5,197 bases of DNA from Planctomycetaceae bacterium (GTDB lineage Bacteria > Planctomycetota > Planctomycetia > Pirellulales > UBA1268), in contig JAUWWJ010000157.1 of the NCBI GenBank assembly GCA_030616935.1, positions 1 to 5,197 on the forward strand, read 5' to 3'. The notes beneath the pieces are model-generated. The model was not told where the DNA came from, searched no databases, and was given only the letters and a program-made list of their open reading frames with translations. A program made the position numbers and the translations under genes. Positions 1-5,197 of the stretch are shown in pieces; positions within the stretch are counted from its first letter, which is position 1; each line of letters begins with the position of its first letter.

Positions 1-1336
1 CAGACACCTCAGCTTGGCCCGATATTGAGGCAACATGCCCTGTGTCATCTGGACGAATCCGCAGCCATTTTTGCCAGCGGGATTCAACGGCTAGCTGTTC
101 CTCATTCATTGCCCGGAGCCATCCTGGGCCGATCGCCATCAGCGAACCAATTGTATTGTCTTGACCCGGCGTGTAATCAACCGACTTCGCCTCGAGTTCA
201 ACCCCTGTAGCGTGAATTGAGACCGGGTCCTCTCCGTCGAGCAGAATCCTACCCGTGCGAAGTTCATACCCGAGACGATCAGCTCGCACTTCAAGACCTG
301 CAGTTATACTTTGGACCCGAACTGGTGAACCACTGGCTTGAATCTCTACAACCTCCAAACCATTCGATGATCCTTCTTTCATCTGTTGATCGGTCTCACC
401 TAAAACGAGAGCAAGCACATCACAGGAAAGGTTATCTCCTCCCTGCTCTGGCATGCCACGGCGAACTTCAACAGCATCTTCAAGAGTAATCACATTGGCT
501 GAAAGATTTGCGGTCAGACCACCGTCACACCTCACCATAACGGGCTGTTCATCTGTTTCCGATTGAGACACGAGATCACCTGATCCTGGCAATACTCCGG
601 TTGCGAGACCTTCTAATCGCAACTCCACTTCTCGCTCAAGTCGGATCGTGTCGACACCACCAATATTAGGGCCGTGGCCGCTCCCTGCTTGGCTTGGTAG
701 AAGCGTCGCCACCAACCCCCGGCCTTTACCAACAGACCGCCCGAAGCGGAAATCTACTTTTTCATTTGTGTGGATTTCAAATTCATCAAGCTCAAGGTCA
801 CGTGTAACAAGTTCGATATCATCGTTTGCACCAACGGAACTTTGAGTCCCTCGGATAGTCACTTGACCCCGTAAACTACCAACTACGAGACGAGCCAGTC
901 TTCCTGCACGTAAATCAAGTGGTTCATCAAATTCAAGGACTGTGCCCTGCGGTGCACGCAATAAAATAGTACGACCATTCTCCGCATTTGCTCGTCGTTG
1001 ACCATCGGGCAAAACAATAACCGTACAAGGAACAAGATTTACTCGACCGTCTGGCAAGGAGTGATACTGCTTAAAGAGAAGTCGCATACCACGACTTTCC
1101 ATTACAATTGGTTCTTCATGTTCCCACGCACCGGGAGGAAAGAGTTCCCTTACTGCCTCGAGTCTACGGTCAGCCCGAGCGCGAATAGCTGCCGCCTGCT
1201 CTGGAGTTAATTCCTCGACATCCACCGTCTCACGATACCGAGGTTCCACCCAAGGAACGACTGCCAAACGATACAGCCCCGCCGTCGCTAAGACTACGAG
1301 AAACACTCGCACGGTGCGTCCTAATCGGTGTTCCAT
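1..1336 (-). CDS. Membrane-anchored LptC/LptA-like lipopolysaccharide transport protein (C-terminus cut off by window edge)
   Basis: The frame is open for 445 codons from ATG at 1336 to the left edge with no stop. Residues 1-8 are short and basic. Residues 9-28 form one hydrophobic helix (VRVFLVVLATAGLYRLAVVP), which suggests an inner-membrane anchor with the rest in the periplasm. A charged, helix-prone stretch at 39-65 leads to FPPGAWE (66-72). Residues about 80-214 look like an LptC beta domain, with repeated short strands and the typical pattern TNEKVDFRFGRSVGKGRGL (190-208). Residues about 265-312 and 327-390 resemble LptA/OstA units, for example NVITLEDAVEVRRG (281-294) and VRADRLGYELRTGRILLDG (350-368). 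E. coli LptC has only about 190 residues, so this protein is unusually long. The ATG shares its A with the kdsC stop codon, so translation is probably coupled. The fold assignment rests on motif resemblance only. Outside an LPS context it would be called a hypothetical protein. Confidence 0.72.
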   Translation of the reverse strand, partial: MEHRLGRTVRVFLVVLATAGLYRLAVVPWVEPRYRETVDVEELTPEQAAAIRARADRRLEAVRELFPPGAWEHEEPIVMESRGMRLLFKQYHSLPDGRVNLVPCTVIVLPDGQRRANAENGRTILLRAPQGTVLEFDEPLDLRAGRLARLVVGSLRGQVTIRGTQSSVGANDDIELVTRDLELDEFEIHTNEKVDFRFGRSVGKGRGLVATLLPSQAGSGHGPNIGGVDTIRLEREVELRLEGLATGVLPGSGDLVSQSETDEQPVMVRCDGGLTANLSANVITLEDAVEVRRGMPEQGGDNLSCDVLALVLGETDQQMKEGSSNGLEVVEIQASGSPVRVQSITAGLEVRADRLGYELRTGRILLDGEDPVSIHATGVELEAKSVDYTPGQDNTIGSLMAIGPGWLRAMNEEQLAVESRWQKWLRIRPDDTGHVASISGQAEVS

Positions 1337-1899
1337 CAAGCAATCCCGTTTCCTTGATATTGCTCTATGAGATCTTTCCAACAACCGCGAGATCGTAGCA
1401 ACACTTCAATTGTTTCCCGAACAGCCCCCTTGCCTCCGGGCAACTGCGTGATGAAATCGGATGCTTCTTGAACTTCCAGGCAGGCGTCTGCAACTGCAAC
1501 GCCAAAGCCAACTCGACGAATTACTGGAAGGTCAGGTAAATCGTCTCCAATGTAGGCAACCGAATCCCAATCCAAGCCACAGAATGCAATCAGTTCAGAG
1601 ACCGCCGCGACCTTATCTCCAACACCCTGCCTGACAAAATCGATACTCAACTCAGTTGCTCGCCATTTGACAACTTGGCTTGAACGTCCGGTGACGATGC
1701 CGACCTGAAAACCGGCTCGCTGCCAAAGCTTGATTCCTAGCCCATCTCGAATATTAAACGTCTTCTGCTCAATACCATTCTCTGACCAGGTCACTCCGCC
1801 GTCTGTCAAAACACCGTCACAATCGAGCAGAAGAAGCTGGACTTTGTTTCCATTTGCTAGCCTGAGATTTGAGGAAAGATCTGTTGGGTATTTTGCCAT
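1336..1899 (-). CDS. kdsC: 3-deoxy-D-manno-octulosonate-8-phosphate phosphatase (KdsC, HAD family)
   Basis: This cytoplasmic enzyme hydrolyses Kdo-8-phosphate to Kdo and phosphate, the step before CMP-Kdo formation in LPS core synthesis. The 187 residues match the usual length of this capless C0-type HAD family, which works as a tetramer. All HAD motifs are present. LLLLDCDGVLTDG (22-34) carries the nucleophile Asp26 and the acid/base Asp28. VTGRSS (69-74) supplies motif II Thr70. Lys96 in GVGDK is motif III. YIGDDLPDLP (116-125) holds the metal-binding Asp119 and Asp120. GGKGAVRE (155-162) is the typical C-terminal KdsC signature. The start is fixed: a TGA stop lies two codons upstream in frame (1903-1905), leaving only this ATG. 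The Shine-Dalgarno is weak. The gene follows kdsD after 81 nt and overlaps the next gene by one base. Some homologues act on other sugar acids (for example N-acylneuraminate-9-phosphate), but kdsD next door favours Kdo. Confidence 0.93.
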   Translation of the reverse strand: MAKYPTDLSSNLRLANGNKVQLLLLDCDGVLTDGGVTWSENGIEQKTFNIRDGLGIKLWQRAGFQVGIVTGRSSQVVKWRATELSIDFVRQGVGDKVAAVSELIAFCGLDWDSVAYIGDDLPDLPVIRRVGFGVAVADACLEVQEASDFITQLPGGKGAVRETIEVLLRSRGCWKDLIEQYQGNGIA

Positions 1900-1980
1900 C
1901 TGTCATCTCAAACTATCTTCTATGGAACAAATAGATTACTGTCGGACGTATGTCTTCCCTACCAAAAGCTCAGAGTTTCG

Positions 1981-3024
1981 TCAGGCCGCTGAGCTATGCC
2001 TGGGATGCTCATTGTTTGCATTGTTCAAATCTTTCGAGCGTGCAGAAAGATTGCCGCCTACCAAATCAACAATATCAATAAGTCCAGAAAGGCATCCGCG
2101 TCCATTAACAACTGGTAGTTCACTTACCCGATGTGTATCGAGCAAAGAAACCGCATCTTCCAACCGAGTTCCTTCCGGAACCGAAATTGGTTCACTTGTC
2201 ATGACTTCTCCGATTGGACGGTCGAGTGCGTCGTCTTGACGATTCCCAAAGAGCCTGGCGAGATCACTGTCTGTAAAAATCCCAACCAAATGATCTTCGG
2301 CACTCACAATCATGACAGCGCCAGTCCGACGCGACGGAAGGGGGCGGGCAAAAACCTGGCGGACAGTATCCTCCGGTCTCGCTAAACGGCAACACTCGAC
2401 TGGGCGCATTTTCTCTTCCACCCTGAGAAGCCGCATGCCGAGACTTCCTCCGGGGTGCCGGGCTGCAAAATCATCATGGCTAAAACCACGATTTCCACTG
2501 AGCACGAGCGACATGCTGTCGCCAATCGCAAGCATGACGGTAGTGCTCGTACTCGGAGCAACGCCTAATGAGTCTGCCTCCACAAGACGACCTGTTTCGA
2601 CAACAACACTCGCGAATTGCCCAAGCGTACTATTTCGCTGGCTCGTAAGTGCTATGAGAGGTATCTTCCTCGATTTGACGTGAGGAAGGATCTGTGTCAC
2701 TTCGGCAGTCTCTCCTGACTGTGAGATGGCAAGCATCAGATCGTCGTTCCGGAGAACACCAAGATCTCCGTGCATAGCTTCTGCTGGATGGAGAAAGTGG
2801 CTGGGAGTTCCAGTAGATGCAAGTGTTGCTGATATTTTTCGCCCTATGAGACCGGCTTTGCCCATGCCTGTTACGACTACACTCCCCGTACAGTTTTGAA
2901 GAAGTTCTATTGCCGTACAGAACGACTCATCGAGCATGTCTGCTGCATCAAGAATCGCCGTGGCCTCCGAGCGCAGCACCGCAGCGGCTTGCTCAAGCAA
3001 TGCTTGATTCTTCGATTCAACCAC
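1981..3024 (-). CDS. kdsD: Arabinose-5-phosphate isomerase (KdsD/KpsF/GutQ family, SIS plus two CBS domains)
   Basis: This cytoplasmic enzyme converts ribulose-5-phosphate to arabinose-5-phosphate, the entry step to Kdo. The 347 residues are slightly longer than E. coli KdsD (328). The SIS domain spans about residues 35-200, with the sugar-phosphate loop VTGMGKAG (51-58), HPAEAMHGDLG (79-89), SQSGET (101-106), GVAPSTSTT (154-162) and ARHPGGSLG (188-196), where His190 corresponds to the catalytic histidine of the family. Two CBS domains follow, at about 205-262 (with VGIFTDSDLARLF) and 272-328 (with VSELPVVNG). They are presumed regulatory. The tail (329-347) is polar, rich in Asn, His and Ser, and not conserved as far as I know. 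The start is GTG at 3024, chosen because a perfect GGAGG sits 6 nt upstream and an in-frame TAG lies shortly before it with no ATG between. The paralogues GutQ and KpsF share this architecture, but the adjacent kdsC supports the KdsD role. Confidence 0.95.
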   Translation of the reverse strand: MVESKNQALLEQAAAVLRSEATAILDAADMLDESFCTAIELLQNCTGSVVVTGMGKAGLIGRKISATLASTGTPSHFLHPAEAMHGDLGVLRNDDLMLAISQSGETAEVTQILPHVKSRKIPLIALTSQRNSTLGQFASVVVETGRLVEADSLGVAPSTSTTVMLAIGDSMSLVLSGNRGFSHDDFAARHPGGSLGMRLLRVEEKMRPVECCRLARPEDTVRQVFARPLPSRRTGAVMIVSAEDHLVGIFTDSDLARLFGNRQDDALDRPIGEVMTSEPISVPEGTRLEDAVSLLDTHRVSELPVVNGRGCLSGLIDIVDLVGGNLSARSKDLNNANNEHPRHSSAA

Positions 3025-3030
3025 AGTCGT

Positions 3031-3035
3031 CCTCC
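3031..3035 (-). promoter_or_regulatory. Shine-Dalgarno site for kdsD
   Basis: The minus strand reads GGAGG followed by 6 nt and then GTG. This strong, ideally spaced site decides the non-ATG start of kdsD. Confidence 0.8.
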
Positions 3036-3077
3036 AGTCCTGGATTCGTTCACCGACTACTTGGTCAACGAGTCGGG

Positions 3078-3107
3078 ACTATACGACGACTACGGGCGTC
3101 ACCACAA
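3078..3107 (-). promoter_or_regulatory. Possible sigma70-type promoter for the kdsD-kdsC operon
   Basis: On the minus strand a TATAGT hexamer (3078-3083, five of six matches to the -10 consensus) lies 18 nt downstream of TTGTGG (3102-3107, only the TTG matching the -35 consensus). Transcription would begin about 45 nt before the kdsD GTG. The copies of CGACTAC (plus strand) at 3054-3060 and 3087-3093 flank the -10, and AGTCGGGACT at 3071-3080 is a small inverted repeat. This is pattern matching only; planctomycete promoters are poorly defined. Confidence 0.3.
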
Positions 3108-3143
3108 CGCGCATTTCACGGAAAATAGGCTATTTCGACACCC

Positions 3144-3177
3144 CGGTACAGGAAAAGAATGGATCCTAACCGTACCG
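3144..3177 (-). repeat. Imperfect inverted repeat across the fba stop codon
   Basis: CGGTAC (3144-3149) pairs with GTACCG (3172-3177), and AGGA (3150-3153) pairs with TCCT (3164-3167) inside it, leaving a 10-nt loop and a 4-nt bulge. On the minus strand the structure starts in the last codons of fba and ends about 120 nt before kdsD. It is not followed by a T-run, so it is not a standard intrinsic terminator. It could be an RNA processing or stabilising hairpin, or chance. Confidence 0.25.
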
Positions 3178-4203
3178 TTTGGCCATTTCATCAAGCGTTA
3201 TTACAGGTACTTTTCCAGCATTGCCGGCTTGACCGAACTGTACCATTCGCTCAGCACAGACCTTTTGCATGGCTGCTCTTGCTGGCTTTAGATAATCCCG
3301 TGGATCAAACTTCTCTGGTGATTCGGCAAGAACTTTACGAATTGCACCCGTAATTGCCATTCGACAATCCGTATCAACATTAATTTTACGCACACCGTGC
3401 TTAATGCCTCGCTGAATTTCCTCAACCGGAACACCGTAGGTTTGAGGCATTTTGCCACCATACTTATTGATGATGTCTTGCAACTCTTGAGGCACACTTG
3501 ATGAACCATGCATAACGAGATGGCAATTTGGTAGTTTTGCATGAATTTCCTCAATCCGCTTCATTGCAAGAACATCACCATCAGGCTTACGACTGAATTT
3601 GTAGGCTCCGTGGCTTGTGCCTATCGCGACTGCAAGCGCATCCACGCCGGTTGCTTTGACAAACCGAGCGGCTTCATCAGGATCTGTAAGTAATTGATCT
3701 TGGGAGAGCACGCCTTCAGCTCCATGCCCGTCCTCAGCCTCACCCTGTCCGCTTTCGAGTGAACCCAGACAGCCAAGTTCTCCCTCAACCGAAACACCCC
3801 GTGAATGAGCTTGCTTTACAACTTCTGTAGTAACCTGAACGTTATAATCAAAGTCAGCAGGAGTCTTTCCATCTTCTTTGAGTGAGCCGTCCATCATCAC
3901 ACTAGTGAAGCCGTTATCGATCGCGCTTTCACACGTTGCCGGTGAATTACCGTGATCTTGATGCATGGCAATTGGTATTCCAGGATAGAGCTCTGCTGCT
4001 GCAAGCATCAGATGTCGCAAATAATTATCCTGGCTGTATGCCCGTGCACCCCGTGAGGCCTGTACAATAACCGGAGAATCTGTCTCTTTTGCCGCCTCCA
4101 GAATAGCTTGGATCTGCTCCATATTATTGACATTAAAAGCAGCCAACCCGTAATCATTTTCAGCAGCATGATCAAGCAAAATACGCAAAGGAACCAGAGG
4201 CAT
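3166..4203 (-). CDS. fba: Class II fructose-bisphosphate aldolase (Calvin-cycle subtype)
   Basis: This zinc enzyme reversibly cleaves fructose-1,6-bisphosphate to dihydroxyacetone phosphate and glyceraldehyde-3-phosphate in glycolysis and gluconeogenesis. The 345 residues fill a single TIM barrel of normal length for the subtype. Key motifs are [10 protein letters not shown] (21-30), MHQDHG (80-85) with catalytic Asp83 and zinc ligand His84, VEGELGCLG (139-147), GTSHGAYKF (195-203) with zinc ligand His198, VMHGSSSVP (230-238) with zinc ligand His232, and phosphate-binding NVDTD (275-279). The acidic insertion at 149-162 ([14 protein letters not shown]) and [11 protein letters not shown] fit the CBB type. 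The start is ATG at 4203, with GGAG 9 nt upstream. A TTG 12 codons further up (4239) is open but would add a non-conserved leader. No Calvin-cycle genes are visible, so the subtype name should not be read as autotrophy. The gene lies 141 nt upstream of kdsD on the same strand and diverges from the DUF454 gene. Confidence 0.96.
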   Translation of the reverse strand: MPLVPLRILLDHAAENDYGLAAFNVNNMEQIQAILEAAKETDSPVIVQASRGARAYSQDNYLRHLMLAAAELYPGIPIAMHQDHGNSPATCESAIDNGFTSVMMDGSLKEDGKTPADFDYNVQVTTEVVKQAHSRGVSVEGELGCLGSLESGQGEAEDGHGAEGVLSQDQLLTDPDEAARFVKATGVDALAVAIGTSHGAYKFSRKPDGDVLAMKRIEEIHAKLPNCHLVMHGSSSVPQELQDIINKYGGKMPQTYGVPVEEIQRGIKHGVRKINVDTDCRMAITGAIRKVLAESPEKFDPRDYLKPARAAMQKVCAERMVQFGQAGNAGKVPVITLDEMAKRYG

Positions 4204-4212
4204 AAGAGAACT

Positions 4213-4216
4213 CTCC
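4213..4216 (-). promoter_or_regulatory. Shine-Dalgarno site for fba
   Basis: GGAG on the minus strand lies 9 nt before ATG 4203. It supports that start over the TTG at 4239, which would place this site inside the coding region. Confidence 0.6.
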
Positions 4217-4225
4217 GTCAGAATG

Positions 4226-4258
4226 GTGAAAGCGAACAATCAGTAGCCTATGATCATA
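4226..4258. promoter_or_regulatory. Putative divergent promoter region between fba and the DUF454 gene
   Basis: The plus strand shows GTGAAA (4226-4231, four of six matches to -35), a 17-nt spacer, and TATGAT (4249-4254, five of six matches to -10). Transcription would start near 4261 and run into the DUF454 gene. The -10 is part of a perfect 10-bp palindrome TATGATCATA (4249-4258), so the same TATGAT also faces fba on the minus strand, about 46 nt before its ATG. The minus-strand -35 is poor (about three of six). The two promoters would overlap and could compete. Confidence 0.4.
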
Positions 4259-4325
4259 CGGAATCTTTCGACATGCTAAAATCCCCCCACCAGATATGCC
4301 CAAAGCCCAATTACGAGAAATAGGC

Positions 4326-4754
4326 ATGGACTTAAAGCCAACGACTGACCCACTGAGTAGCTTTTTTTACGTAGCTGGAGGGTGGATTTGTGTCGGCTTT
4401 GCCGTTCTTGGTGCTATTCTTCCCCTCCTCCCAACAACGCCATTTCTTTTGCTGGCCAGCTGGTGTTTTTATCGGGGATCGCCAAGAATCCATGCTTGGC
4501 TGCATCGTTCACGGTGGTTTGGACCGACGCTTGATGACTGGCAAGAGTATCGAGGTATTCGGAAAACCGCAAAATATCGGACAATAGCTCTGGTTATAAC
4601 AGTCGTCATCTGCAGCCTCTTACTCAACAGTCTCCCGTGGTGGCTGAAATATGTGGCTCTCGGCGCCGTCGGTATTGGGCTGTACGTCATTGCCACAGTA
4701 CCTACCCTGCCTGACGACACACCTCGGCCTCCGAGAACAATTCTCACAGAGTAA
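4326..4754 (+). CDS. DUF454 family (YbaN-like) inner-membrane protein
   Basis: This is a small integral membrane protein of unknown function, 142 residues from the chosen start; E. coli YbaN has a similar length. Hydrophobic segments lie at about 13-32 (FFYVAGGWICVGFAVLGAI), 34-48, 85-101 and 105-124. The family signature is clear: LPLLPTTPFLLLASWCF (32-48), then SPRIHAWL (52-59), and WFGPTLDDWQ (64-73). The C-terminal tail is proline- and threonine-rich and probably cytoplasmic. Two in-frame ATGs are possible. I chose 4326 because a GAG lies 8 nt before it, whereas ATG 4296 has no visible ribosome site and would add ten polar residues (MPKAQLREIG). Either is possible. The gene is transcribed away from fba and is followed by a 92-nt gap. 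Nothing in the neighbourhood assigns a function. Confidence 0.88.
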   Translation: MDLKPTTDPLSSFFYVAGGWICVGFAVLGAILPLLPTTPFLLLASWCFYRGSPRIHAWLHRSRWFGPTLDDWQEYRGIRKTAKYRTIALVITVVICSLLLNSLPWWLKYVALGAVGIGLYVIATVPTLPDDTPRPPRTILTE

Positions 4755-4788
4755 TAAGGCCCAAAACAAAACATTTATTGTTCAGAGT

Positions 4789-4821
4789 CACCCAGACGGT
4801 ATACAACAATGTCCCTGGGTG
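4789..4821 (+). repeat. Inverted repeat in the DUF454-DUF3311 gap
   Basis: CACCCAG (4789-4795) and CTGGGTG (4815-4821) form a perfect 7-bp stem around a 19-nt loop, ending 25 nt before the DUF3311 start codon. The inner bases AC and GT can extend the stem across a 2-nt bulge. No T-run follows, so it is not a classical terminator. The loop contains TATACA (4800-4805), a weak -10 match, with TTGTTC 16 nt upstream (4778-4783). It could be an operator, a leader hairpin or chance. Confidence 0.35.
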
Positions 4822-4846
4822 GGCAATTTACCTCTGGAATGTATTC

Positions 4847-5071
4847 ATGAAACCAGCACATGGCGTTTGGGCATTGATTCTTTTTTTGATCATTGCGCAT
4901 CAAGATATTTGGTTTTGGGACGACACCACATTGGTCTTTGGGTTTCTCCCAGTCGCTCTCGCATACCACGCCTGCATATCCCTTGCAGCCGCATTTACAT
5001 GGTACCTTGCAACCCGTTTCTGCTGGCCGTCTGACCAGGCACCGTCAGCCCAAGGAAGGGACACTGCATAA
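4847..5071 (+). CDS. DUF3311-type small membrane protein, probable symporter partner
   Basis: This 74-residue protein has two hydrophobic helices. The first (about 7-18, VWALILFLIIAH) leads into the Trp-rich HQDIWFWDD (18-26). The second region (31-58) reads FGFLPVALAYHACISLAAAFTWYLATRF. A short polar tail follows (CWPSDQAPSAQ...). This matches the layout of DUF3311 proteins, which are usually 60-80 residues and encoded just before sodium:solute symporters. The start is ATG 4847, with GGA 8 nt upstream. A TTG at 4778 would add 23 residues of less membrane-like sequence and run through the inverted repeat. The stop overlaps the next start (TAATG), which suggests coupled translation. By analogy with YhdT-PanF and YjcH-ActP it may be an accessory subunit of the symporter. 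The family name comes from motif memory and context, not a search. Confidence 0.78.
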   Translation: MKPAHGVWALILFLIIAHQDIWFWDDTTLVFGFLPVALAYHACISLAAAFTWYLATRFCWPSDQAPSAQGRDTA

Positions 5072-5197
5072 TGGCACAACTTCTCAACATCAGTGGTTAT
5101 CTTTTCCTTCTCCTCCTTCTCGGCATCGGAGCAAGTCGTCTTTTTCGCGGAACACGCCAAGACTACATGCGGGCCAGCCATTCCATTGGCCCATCCC
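5071..5197 (+). CDS. Sodium:solute symporter family permease, N-terminal fragment (continues past right edge)
   Basis: Only the first 42 codons are visible. The ATG overlaps the DUF3311 stop (shared A at 5071), and purine-rich AAGGAAGGG (5052-5060) precedes it by 10 nt. Residues 8-23 form the first membrane helix (SGYLFLLLLLGIGASR). The helix is followed by FRGTRQDYMRASHSIGP (25-41), the hallmark loop of the SSS family, in which a Gly-Thr/Asp-Tyr-x-x-Ala-x-Arg/His-x-x-Gly pattern comes before helix 2. Such proteins normally have 450-600 residues and co-import Na+ with sugars, amino acids, pantothenate or monocarboxylates. The substrate cannot be told from this fragment. The pairing with a DUF3311 protein hints at an organic-acid type permease, which is weak inference. 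Confidence 0.8.
   Translation, partial: MAQLLNISGYLFLLLLLGIGASRLFRGTRQDYMRASHSIGPS

Noticed and set aside
25..1210. Plus-strand open frames at 25-210, 217-489, 648-845 and 998-1210
   Set aside because: All lie antisense to the uninterrupted 445-codon minus-strand gene, have low-complexity or unfamiliar translations, and show no domain.
1900..1980. 81-nt kdsD-kdsC gap searched for a promoter, terminator or small gene
   Set aside because: No convincing -10/-35 pair at normal spacing, no stem with T-run and no small ORF; it is treated as an intra-operon spacer.
3122..3135. Short palindrome AAATAGGCTATTT downstream of fba as a terminator
   Set aside because: It has five to six AT-rich pairs with almost no loop and no clear T-run, too weak to call.
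1730..3353. Plus-strand open frames at 1730-2239, 2131-2385, 2312-2683, 2896-3291, 2910-3128 and 3159-3353
   Set aside because: They are shadows of kdsC, kdsD and the 3' end of fba, which have full catalytic motifs on the other strand.
3288..3554. Minus-strand 88-codon frame inside fba
   Set aside because: It is an out-of-frame overlap within fba with no recognisable features.
4204..4239. Longer fba start at TTG 4239
   Set aside because: It would add 12 residues not typical of the family; ATG 4203 has its own GGAG and begins at the conserved N-terminus.
4390..4587. Plus-strand 65-codon frame inside the DUF454 gene
   Set aside because: It is a frame-shifted shadow; the DUF454 signature is in the other frame.
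4778..4846. Upstream TTG start for the DUF3311 gene at 4778
   Set aside because: It would add a 23-residue leader that crosses the inverted repeat; ATG 4847 has a GGA at good spacing and matches the usual family length.
4360..4890. Seven-T runs inside the DUF454 gene (near 4362) and the DUF3311 gene (near 4881) as possible frameshift sites
   Set aside because: Both genes read through them in frame with intact family motifs, so there is no sign of programmed or accidental shifting.
4469..5181. Open frames at 4469-4774 (-), 4651-5034 (+), 4775-4969 (-) and 4900-5181 (-)
   Set aside because: They overlap the DUF454, DUF3311 and symporter genes, which have family motifs; these translations have none.

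Overview
The window looks like chromosomal DNA from a Gram-negative-type bacterium, most likely a member of the Planctomycetota. This is an inference from the protein features: a very long LptC-like protein directly after kdsC, a class II aldolase of the Calvin-cycle subtype, and a short Trp-rich DUF3311 protein in front of a sodium:solute symporter. No rRNA or other marker gene is present to prove it. Genes are tightly packed and base composition is balanced. I see no mobile element, CRISPR array, tRNA or rRNA.

Left part (1-4203, all on the minus strand). In transcription order this holds fba (class II fructose-bisphosphate aldolase), kdsD (arabinose-5-phosphate isomerase with SIS and two CBS domains), kdsC (HAD-family Kdo-8-phosphate phosphatase) and a long membrane-anchored LptC/LptA-like protein that runs off the left edge. 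KdsD and KdsC are the first and third steps of Kdo synthesis. The last gene resembles the bridge that carries lipopolysaccharide to the outer membrane. kdsC and this gene share one base (TGATG), and kdsD is 81 nt from kdsC, so kdsD-kdsC-lptC-like reads as an LPS core synthesis and export operon. fba lies 141 nt upstream. That gap holds a possible promoter and a weak inverted repeat, so fba may be only partly co-transcribed with the rest.

Middle (4204-4325). This is a divergent intergenic region between fba and a DUF454 membrane protein gene. It contains the perfect palindrome TATGATCATA, which puts a -10-like hexamer on each strand.

Right part (4326-5197, plus strand). This holds a DUF454 (YbaN-like) inner-membrane protein, a 92-nt gap with an inverted repeat, a 74-residue DUF3311-type small membrane protein, and the first 42 codons of a sodium:solute symporter whose start codon overlaps the DUF3311 stop (TAATG). 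The last two look like a two-component transporter unit.

The most notable item is the gene at 1-1336. It is not listed as a closed ORF because it has no stop in the window, but it reads without interruption for 445 codons. It appears to join an LptC-like domain and at least two LptA/OstA-like segments in one chain. I found no sign of a defence, mobile or otherwise wholly new system.
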